From the NCBI RefSeq assembly GCF_014145675.1, contig NZ_JACGZW010000003.1, forward strand, positions 558,001 to 622,000: a stretch of 64,000 nt of DNA. The letters are read 5' to 3'. Within the stretch, counting starts at the first letter, position 1; each line of letters starts with the position of its first letter. Under the pieces are notes generated by a model. It was not told where the DNA came from, ran no database searches, and was given only the letters and a program-made list of their open reading frames with translations. This DNA comes from Amycolatopsis dendrobii (GTDB lineage Bacteria; Actinomycetota; Actinomycetes; Mycobacteriales; Pseudonocardiaceae). The translations under genes were made by a program, and so were the position numbers. Shown here one piece after another: positions 58,416 to 64,000 of this stretch.

Positions 58416-59596
58416 CCCCGGCGGCCGACGCGGCGCGCGCGTTCCAGGACGTCCACGGGCGGGCCCCGGCAGGCGTGTGGTCCGCGCCGGGCCGGGTGAA
58501 CCTGATCGGCGAGCACACCGACTACAACGACGGGTTCGTGCTGCCCTTCGCGCTGCCGCACCGGCTGGCCGCGGCCGCGTCCCCGCGCGAGGACGGCAAG
58601 CTGCGGGTCGCCACCCTCGGCGACGACGGACAGCTGCAGCACTCCGGGCCGCACGACATCGCCGCGCTCGAACCGGGATCGGTCGAGGGATGGGCCGCGT
58701 ATCCCGCCGGGGTGGCGTGGGTGCTGCGCGACCAGGGCTACGCGGGCGGCGCCGACCTGGTCATCGCCGGCGACGTGCCGTCCGGGGCGGGGCTTTCCTC
58801 CTCTCACGCGCTGGAATGCGCGGTTTCGCTGGCGTTGCTGGGCGTGGCCGGGGTCGAGCTCGAGGACGGCGGAGCGGGGACTCCCGCGCGCCCGGAGATC
58901 GCGCGCTGGGTGCAGCGGTCGGAAAACGACTTCGTCGGCGCGCCCACCGGGCTGCTCGACCAGACGGCGTCGCTGTGCTGCGAGGACTCGCGGGTCCTGT
59001 TCCTCGACGTCCGCTCGGGCGAGATGGAGCAGGTGCCGTTCCCGCTCGGCGAGGCCGGGCTCCGGGTGCTGATCATGGACACCCGCACCAAGCATTCCCA
59101 CACCGACGGCGGCTACGGCGCACGGCGGCGCGGCACCGAGCGAGCGGCGGAACTGCTTGGCGTGAAAGCGCTGCGCGACGTCACGCTCGACGGGCTCGAC
59201 GAGGCCCTCGCGCAGCTTCCCGAGGATCTGGTCCCGCTGGTGCGCCACGTGGTCACCGAGAATCAGCGGGTGCTCGACGTGGTCGCGTTGCTGCGCGAGA
59301 AGAAGCTCGCCGAGATCGGGCCGTACCTCGACGCCTCGCACGTGAGCATGCGCGACGACTACCGCATCTCGACGCCGGAACTGGACCTCGTGGTCGATTC
59401 GGCCCGCTCGGCCGGCGCGCTGGGCGCGCGGATGACCGGCGGCGGGTTCGGCGGCTCGGCGATCGCGCTGGTCCGCGACGACGATCTGGACGGAGTGCGC
59501 ACCGCGGTCGAAACCGCCTGCGAGCAGGCCGGGTTCCGCCGTCCGCGGATGTTCACGGCGGTGCCGTCGCGCGGCGCGGGCCGCGACGAAGCCTGA
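58412..59596 (+). CDS. galK: Galactokinase
   Basis: Phosphorylates galactose to galactose 1-phosphate (Leloir pathway). A 394-aa GHMP kinase: signature [26 protein letters not shown] loop [23 protein letters not shown], catalytic-Asp region [13 protein letters not shown], and C-terminal [16 protein letters not shown]. The GTG start overlaps ideR by 4 bp (GTGA), an odd coupling of a sugar gene to the iron regulator. galE follows 90 bp downstream. galT is not in the window. Confidence 0.95.
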   Translation: MTPAADAARAFQDVHGRAPAGVWSAPGRVNLIGEHTDYNDGFVLPFALPHRLAAAASPREDGKLRVATLGDDGQLQHSGPHDIAALEPGSVEGWAAYPAGVAWVLRDQGYAGGADLVIAGDVPSGAGLSSSHALECAVSLALLGVAGVELEDGGAGTPARPEIARWVQRSENDFVGAPTGLLDQTASLCCEDSRVLFLDVRSGEMEQVPFPLGEAGLRVLIMDTRTKHSHTDGGYGARRRGTERAAELLGVKALRDVTLDGLDEALAQLPEDLVPLVRHVVTENQRVLDVVALLREKKLAEIGPYLDASHVSMRDDYRISTPELDLVVDSARSAGALGARMTGGGFGGSAIALVRDDDLDGVRTAVETACEQAGFRRPRMFTAVPSRGAGRDEA

Positions 59597-59633
59597 TTTC
59601 CGGAGCAACCCCCGGAGGGTCCGTCGCGTCGCA

Positions 59634-59671
59634 CTGAGGGGAGACTGTGCCGCAGAGTCGCCACCCCTCAG
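59634..59671 (+). promoter_or_regulatory. Hairpin immediately upstream of the galE ribosome site
   Basis: CTGAGGGG (59634-59641) pairs with CCCCTCAG (59664-59671). A nested GACT/AGTC stem lies inside. The outer stem ends just before AGAAAGG, the ribosome site for the GTG at 59687, so it could modulate galE translation or end the galK message partly. Confidence 0.4.
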
Positions 59672-59686
59672 CAGAAAGGCCTTGAC

Positions 59687-60667
59687 GTGACGGACCAGCA
59701 AAGCCCCCTGAAGCTCATCGTGACGGGCGGCGCGGGGTACGTGGGCAGCGTGTGCGCCGCCCGCCTCATCGAAGCGGGTCACCAGGTCACCGTGGTGGAC
59801 GACCTGTCGACCGGGCACGCGGACGCGGTGCACCCGCAGGCCCGCTTCGTCGAGGGCGACGCCGCCGAGGTCGCCGCGGACCTGCTCGGCGAAGGTTTCG
59901 ACGGCGTGCTGCATTTCGCCGCGAAGTCGCTGGTGGGCGAGTCGATGGCCGATCCGGCGAAGTACTGGGAAGGCAACGTGGTGACCTCGCTGCGGCTGCT
60001 GGAGGCGATGAAGAAGCACGGCACGCCGCGCCTGGTGTTCTCCTCCACGGCTGCGACCTACGGCGAGCCTGACGTGTCGCCGATCCCGGAAACGGCCCCG
60101 GCGCAGCCGACCAACACCTATGGCGCGTCGAAGCTCGCCATCGACCACGCGATCACCAGCTTCGCCCGCGCCCACGGCCTCGCCGCGGTCAGCCTGCGCT
60201 ACTTCAACGTGGCAGGCGCGTACGGCGCGTTCGGCGAACGGCACACCACCGAAACCCATCTCATCCCTCTCGTCCTCCAGGTCGCGACCGGCGACCGCGA
60301 CCACATCTCCATCTACGGCGACGACTACCCGACGCCCGACAAAACGGCCGTCCGCGACTACATCCACGTGGTCGATCTCGCCGACGCCCACCTCCTCGCC
60401 CTGCGCCACGCCACCGGCGGCGAGCACCGCATCTACAACCTCGGCAGCGGCACCGGGTTCTCGGTGCTGGAGGTCGTGGAAGCCTGCCGCCGGGTCACCG
60501 GGCACGCGATCCCCGCCGTGGTGGCCCCGCGCCGTGCGGGCGACCCGTCGGTGCTGGTCGCGTCGAGCGACAAGGCCAACGGCGAACTCGGGTGGACGCC
60601 CAAGCTGACGGATCTCGACGGGATCGTGTCGGACGCTTGGCAGTTCACCCAGTCGCGTCGTTCCTGA
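59687..60667 (+). CDS. galE: UDP-glucose 4-epimerase
   Basis: Interconverts UDP-galactose and UDP-glucose. A 326-aa extended SDR with the NAD loop [43 protein letters not shown], the catalytic [14 protein letters not shown] (Tyr, Lys) and [10 protein letters not shown]. Normal length. The GTG at 59687 follows AGAAAGG. It completes the ideR-galK-galE set. Two hairpins follow its stop. The dtxR-galE link is also found in corynebacteria. Confidence 0.95.
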   Translation: MTDQQSPLKLIVTGGAGYVGSVCAARLIEAGHQVTVVDDLSTGHADAVHPQARFVEGDAAEVAADLLGEGFDGVLHFAAKSLVGESMADPAKYWEGNVVTSLRLLEAMKKHGTPRLVFSSTAATYGEPDVSPIPETAPAQPTNTYGASKLAIDHAITSFARAHGLAAVSLRYFNVAGAYGAFGERHTTETHLIPLVLQVATGDRDHISIYGDDYPTPDKTAVRDYIHVVDLADAHLLALRHATGGEHRIYNLGSGTGFSVLEVVEACRRVTGHAIPAVVAPRRAGDPSVLVASSDKANGELGWTPKLTDLDGIVSDAWQFTQSRRS

Positions 60668-60680
60668 CGGCGGATCCCGG

Positions 60681-60763
60681 CCAGACCTCGGGCACCGCGT
60701 ACCGGGTCTGGTTCGGACGTGGTTTTCGGTGCGGGGCGGGGATTCGGATGAGTCCCCGCCCCG
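60681..60763 (+). terminator. Tandem hairpins after galE
   Basis: The first stem is CCAGACC (60681-60687) with GGTCTGG (60705-60711). The second is CGGGGCGGGGA (60732-60742) with TCCCCGCCCCG (60753-60763), 11 bp perfect. Neither is followed by a clean T-tract. Together they probably terminate the ideR-galK-galE transcript. Bases 60764-60979 hold no gene I can support. Confidence 0.65.
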
Positions 60764-60979
60764 GCATCGTTGTGGCGAGCACCGTTCGGGCGCGGCCAGG
60801 CAGTGGGATTCCACTTAGGACTTGCCGGTGTGACAGCAACGCGGGCGCCGCGGACGGAATCCCTCTCAAGCAAAGCCATTCCGGCGCATCGCCATGCAAC
60901 CGCATTCCATCACTGTGGCGGTGACACCATGGCTCACGTCCGCCCGCCGCTCGCGCTACCAGCTCCGGCAGCCGTCATC

Positions 60980-62083
60980 TCATCCCCTCGGCGGCCCCGA
61001 TCTTCGCCCCGCACCCGGCTCCTCCTTGCCCGGCTCCGGCGGCGGGGACAACCCGAGGTCTGCCGCCGTGCTGAGATCGGCGAGGCCGGTCAGCTTGACC
61101 GGGTCCGTGCCGATGTTCCAGGCGGTCTGCAGCAACTGCGCCACCAAATGCTCCGGATCGGCTTCCACGGCGTTCGCCAGCGCCATCCCGGCGAGCGCGC
61201 CTTCCCCGCGCATCAAAGCGGTATAGCCGAGATACAGTGCGGCTTCTGCCCGGTGCGGCGGAGGCAGTTCGCGGACCAGCGTCAGCCACACTTCCTCCGC
61301 CTCGCGGGTCAGCGACGTGTGCGGTGGGACTGCGAGAGCCAGGCACGCGTCGCGGATGGGGGTGAGCATCAGTGCGTGGGCTAGCCGGACAGCTTGGTCG
61401 TCGTCGGGAGGGCCCTCGCCTCGGCGGTGGCGGAGGAACGCGGCGCGGAGTTCGGTGACCGCGGCGTCCAGGACATCGCTCGCTGACCTGCCTGGGCCGC
61501 ACAACGGTTCCGGGGCGGACTCCAGCAAGGCAGCACGGCGGGCGATCGCTTCCGGGGAGCGGGGTTCCAGCACCGCAGCCAGTTCTTCACGGCTGCGGAA
61601 GACCACGAAGCCGGCCTCGGTGGTCGCGGCGGCGAGGACGGTTTCCCGCGGGTCGGGCAGAACACCGCAGCAGTCCGGGTCCCGGTAGCACGACCATGGC
61701 GCACCGCGTTCGACCTCTGGGGTCCACAGTCCGTGGAACAGGCGGAGGTTGTGCCGCGCCAGGCAGCGTTCCAGCTCGGCTGCGAGTGTTCGGTGGGGTG
61801 GGCCGTGTTCGTCCGCTGAACCGCCGACGATGACGGCGGTGACACCGTTGTGCTCGGGGTCGTCGAAGCGCGGGATCAGCGCTTCCGCTTGCTGTGCTTG
61901 GAGTTCTCGCGGCGGAAGGTCGGCGCGCAGCATCAGGCCGATCGTCGTGCCGGGCACGCGGTGGCCCAGCAGCACGAGAGATTCCTCGGGGCGGAAACCG
62001 AGCAGGTACGGGAGCGAGGCGATGAGGTCGGCCGGGTTGCTGAGGGTGGCCCGGGAGATGCCGGGCGGCGTCGAGGTGGTCAC
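60980..62083 (-). CDS. DUF4192 domain protein
   Basis: A 367-aa actinobacterial protein of unknown function. It begins ISRATLSNPADLIASLPYLLGFRPEESLVLLGHR, the conserved start of DUF4192. The centre has AELERCLARHNLRLFHGLWTPEVERGAPWSCYRDPDCCGVLPDPRET. A helical C-terminal part (AEALYLGYTALMRGEGALAGMALANAVEADPEH) is TPR-like. The end is Pro/Gly/Arg-rich. The GTG at 62083 was chosen because the conserved start lies there. It is convergent with galE. Confidence 0.87.
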   Translation of the reverse strand: MTTSTPPGISRATLSNPADLIASLPYLLGFRPEESLVLLGHRVPGTTIGLMLRADLPPRELQAQQAEALIPRFDDPEHNGVTAVIVGGSADEHGPPHRTLAAELERCLARHNLRLFHGLWTPEVERGAPWSCYRDPDCCGVLPDPRETVLAAATTEAGFVVFRSREELAAVLEPRSPEAIARRAALLESAPEPLCGPGRSASDVLDAAVTELRAAFLRHRRGEGPPDDDQAVRLAHALMLTPIRDACLALAVPPHTSLTREAEEVWLTLVRELPPPHRAEAALYLGYTALMRGEGALAGMALANAVEADPEHLVAQLLQTAWNIGTDPVKLTGLADLSTAADLGLSPPPEPGKEEPGAGRRSGPPRG

Positions 62084-62238
62084 GCCTCCACTGTGCGCCG
62101 CGATCAAGCGAATCGGGGCCGGCGCGGCAAATCTGTGGACGGGAGCAGGCGGTTGTGGACAGTCCCGCGACCAGGCAAGAGAAGCGCCGGAAAATGTCGG
62201 TGGTGTGTGCATCGGCGGCAACGGTCCACAATAGACAA

Positions 62239-62271
62239 ATGCTGCCGGAGCCGATCAGGCCCCGGCAGCAT
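62239..62271 (-). terminator. Terminator of the M23 peptidase gene
   Basis: Minus-strand ATGCTGCCGG and CCGGCAGCAT (arms 62262-62271 and 62239-62248) form a 10-bp stem. An inner GCC/GGC pair extends it, and TTTGTCTATT follows. It starts 14 nt after the stop codon. Confidence 0.8.
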
Positions 62272-62285
62272 CGTCGGGAAACGCG

Positions 62286-63137
62286 TCAGCCGCAGTGTTC
62301 GAACGGGCTTTCGTACGCGGACGAGCCGACCGAACCGCCCCACTTGACGCACGTGGAGCCGGCGCTCTTCTTCACCGGGCCCGCGTAGTAGGTGAAGCTC
62401 CCGGAATCCGTCGCCCTGGTCGAGCCCTGCACCTCCAGGAACGCCGAAACCGGGCTGGCCGTCCCGAGGGAGACCGCCTTCAGGGTGGTCACGCAGTTCT
62501 CTTTGGAGGACGAGTTGTACAGCAGGTACGCGGTGCCCGCCGTCCCCAGCGCCTGCTGGTCGATCACCGAGAAGCCCGACCCGCACACCTGCGTCGCCGA
62601 GTACGGGTTGCCGCCGCATCCGTTCTTGCTCGTGAAGTCCTTCTTGCCGTAGTACGGCACCGCGACGCCGTTCAGCACGGCCTTCTGCGTCACGCCGTTC
62701 AGGTTCTCTTCGAAATGCAGATGCGGACCGGTCACTCCGCCGGTCGCGCCCGCTTTGCCGATCTCCTTGCCCTGCCCGACGCTCTGGCCCACCGAGACTT
62801 CCTGCTCGGACAGGTGCGCGTACCGGGTCCGCCAGCCGCCGCCGTGGTCCAGTTCGATCCAGCGGCCGTAACTGGTGCTGCCCTCGTTCGCGACGCGCGT
62901 GACCGTCCCCGGCGCGGCCGCGAGGACCGGCATGCCGGTGATGCCGGACTTCTGGAAGTCGACCGAGTTGGCCGGGTTGTGGCCGCTGAAGGTCGCCGCG
63001 GTGACCGTGACGCCGCACTTGAACGGCACCTGGAAGTTGGGGGCCGCGGACGCCGTCGACTGGGCGGCGAGCGTCAGGCCGCACGCGGGCAAGGCCACCG
63101 CGGCCGCGACCGCCGCGAACCGTCTCAATCTGGACAT
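62286..63137 (-). CDS. Secreted M23-type metallopeptidase-like protein
   Basis: A 283-aa exported protein with a signal peptide (LRRFAAVAAAVALPACGLTLAAQSTASA). An M23 lysostaphin-like domain (about 40-150) has the metal-binding residues in HNPANSVDFQ (His and Asp) and GPHLHFEENL, with RYAHLSEQEV conserved. The C-terminal half (about 165-283) is a Cys-rich beta region with four to six Cys (KNGCGGNPYSATQVCGSG, ENCVTTLK, STCVKWGGS, FEHCG), probably a binding domain. It should act on peptidoglycan outside the cell. The ATG at 63137 follows GGAGGT. Confidence 0.87.
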   Translation of the reverse strand: MSRLRRFAAVAAAVALPACGLTLAAQSTASAAPNFQVPFKCGVTVTAATFSGHNPANSVDFQKSGITGMPVLAAAPGTVTRVANEGSTSYGRWIELDHGGGWRTRYAHLSEQEVSVGQSVGQGKEIGKAGATGGVTGPHLHFEENLNGVTQKAVLNGVAVPYYGKKDFTSKNGCGGNPYSATQVCGSGFSVIDQQALGTAGTAYLLYNSSSKENCVTTLKAVSLGTASPVSAFLEVQGSTRATDSGSFTYYAGPVKKSAGSTCVKWGGSVGSSAYESPFEHCG

Positions 63138-63228
63138 GGGGCGTACCTCCTGGTGGGGGAAATGTCCGACGCCCTCCAGCCAAGCCCGAGCCAGTACATT
63201 TTCCGTACAAGACGACTCGGGAGGGCCC

Positions 63229-64000
63229 ATGGGCACACCGGCGGCCTCGCTCGCGAAGGCGCGGCGGCGGTTCGAGGGCGCCGACTGGGTGCGCTGGGGC
63301 GTGCTCGCCGTGCCCACCCTCTTCGCGATCCCCAACGCGAGGCCCTGGACGTGGCCGCTGATCGGGGCCCTTCTCGTCTTGTCCGTCCCGGCGCTCTGGC
63401 TCACCCGGGCGTCGCAGCCGCGCTGGCTGATGCCCGCGACCATGATCGCCGTCGTCGCGGGGGCGGGCGCGCTCTGGATCCTGCAGCCGAGCAGCTGGAC
63501 TTCGACGACGATGTTCGGCGCGGTCTTCTACACCCTGCGCGTGAGCAGCCGGATCCCGGCAGCTGTCGCGCTCGCCATGGCTTCGGCGTCGATCCTCGTC
63601 TGGTCGATCGCCTACGACCTCGATTGGCTGAACGCGGTCGCCCTCTTCGCCATCCTCGTCGTGATGGTGCTGCTCGCCGCCAACCGCCGGGGTCGCGCGG
63701 AACGGCTGGAGCAGACCGAACTCGCGCTCGCCCGCGCCCAGACCGCCAGCGAGGAGCACGCCCGCGCAGCCGCCCTCGCCGAACGCGCGCGCATCGCCCG
63801 CGAACTGCACGACGTCCTCGCGCACTCCCTCGCCGGTCTCGCGCTCAACCTTCAGGGCGCGCGCCTGATGATGGTCCGCGACGGTGCGAGCGAAGAGTCT
63901 CTCGCACAGATAGAACGCGCGCAGAAGCTAGCGACCGACGGTCTCGCCGAAGCACGCAAGGCCGTCGCCGCGCTGCGCGAAGACGCCGTACCCGTCGAGC
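63229..64000 (+). CDS. NarL-type sensor histidine kinase (truncated by window end)
   Basis: The first 257 residues of a sensor kinase, running off the right edge. Several membrane segments lie between about residues 25 and 150 (LAVPTLFAIPNA, LIGALLVLSVPALWL, MIAVVAGAGALWIL, AVALFAILVVMVLLAAN). A coiled coil and the HisKA_3 dimerisation site RARIARELHDVLAHSLAGLALNLQG follow, with the phospho-acceptor His at residue 194. The ATPase domain and partner regulator should lie beyond 64000. It is divergent from the M23 gene. GGGAGGG precedes the ATG. Confidence 0.9.
   Translation, partial: MGTPAASLAKARRRFEGADWVRWGVLAVPTLFAIPNARPWTWPLIGALLVLSVPALWLTRASQPRWLMPATMIAVVAGAGALWILQPSSWTSTTMFGAVFYTLRVSSRIPAAVALAMASASILVWSIAYDLDWLNAVALFAILVVMVLLAANRRGRAERLEQTELALARAQTASEEHARAAALAERARIARELHDVLAHSLAGLALNLQGARLMMVRDGASEESLAQIERAQKLATDGLAEARKAVAALREDAVPVE

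Noticed and set aside
59597..59686. Possible riboswitch between galK and galE
   Set aside because: The nested hairpin does not match a riboswitch architecture I can recognise. It is kept only as a low-confidence regulatory hairpin.

Overview
The window looks like chromosome from a high-GC actinomycete of the Pseudonocardiales, most likely Amycolatopsis or a close relative. It is GC-rich, uses many GTG starts, packs genes with 4-bp ATGA/GTGA overlaps, and carries a complete mce locus, a DtxR/IdeR gene, DUF397/XRE-DUF5753 genes, DUF4192 and a group III phosphofructokinase with the residues of a PPi-dependent enzyme. The genus call is inference. No rRNA, tRNA, CRISPR array, prophage or intact insertion sequence was seen. 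Most of the sequence is ordinary core chromosome.

Region by region. 0-2 kb: small regulators (XRE-DUF5753 plus DUF397). 2-6.7 kb: tesB and pyk (the order of pykA-tesB1 in M. tuberculosis), a DUF2461 protein, and a secreted GH18 chitinase with two DasR-like sites. 6.8-9.1 kb: an ArsR regulator, an ammonia-lyase homologue without a normal MIO tripeptide, and an exonuclease. 9.2-13.9 kb: a large XRE-ATPase-repeat regulator divergent from a secreted S53-type peptidase. 14-16.8 kb: VOC protein, S41 peptidase, pfkA. 16.9-31.9 kb: a DAHP synthase behind an aromatic-codon leader peptide, then a block recalling Rv2178c-Rv2187 of M. tuberculosis (DAHP synthase, Rv2179c-type RNase, PlsC-like acyltransferase, ..., glucokinase, ArsA-like ATPase, SRPBCC proteins, fadD15). 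32-37.5 kb: metabolic and hypothetical genes.

37.5-51.7 kb is the functional centrepiece. It is a steroid-uptake locus of the mce4 type: two Mce-associated proteins, mce4F to mce4A, yrbE4B, yrbE4A, two short-chain dehydrogenases and a ferredoxin on the minus strand. Facing these are two acyl-CoA dehydrogenases of the ChsE4/ChsE5 type. A 16-bp palindrome matching the KstR operator lies in the divergent promoter region, with a second weaker site before the hsd4A-like gene. The order matches Rv3492c-Rv3505 apart from one inserted dehydrogenase gene. The products would import sterols and begin breaking down the side chain.

51.7-64 kb: a Pat-type protein acetyltransferase next to an AcuC-type deacetylase, a Tat-exported DJ-1/PfpI protein, a rhodanese sulfurtransferase, ideR-galK-galE, a DUF4192 protein, a secreted M23 peptidase, and a sensor histidine kinase cut by the window end.

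Many very long ORFs opposite real genes (up to about 1,500 codons) are artefacts of high GC and were left out.
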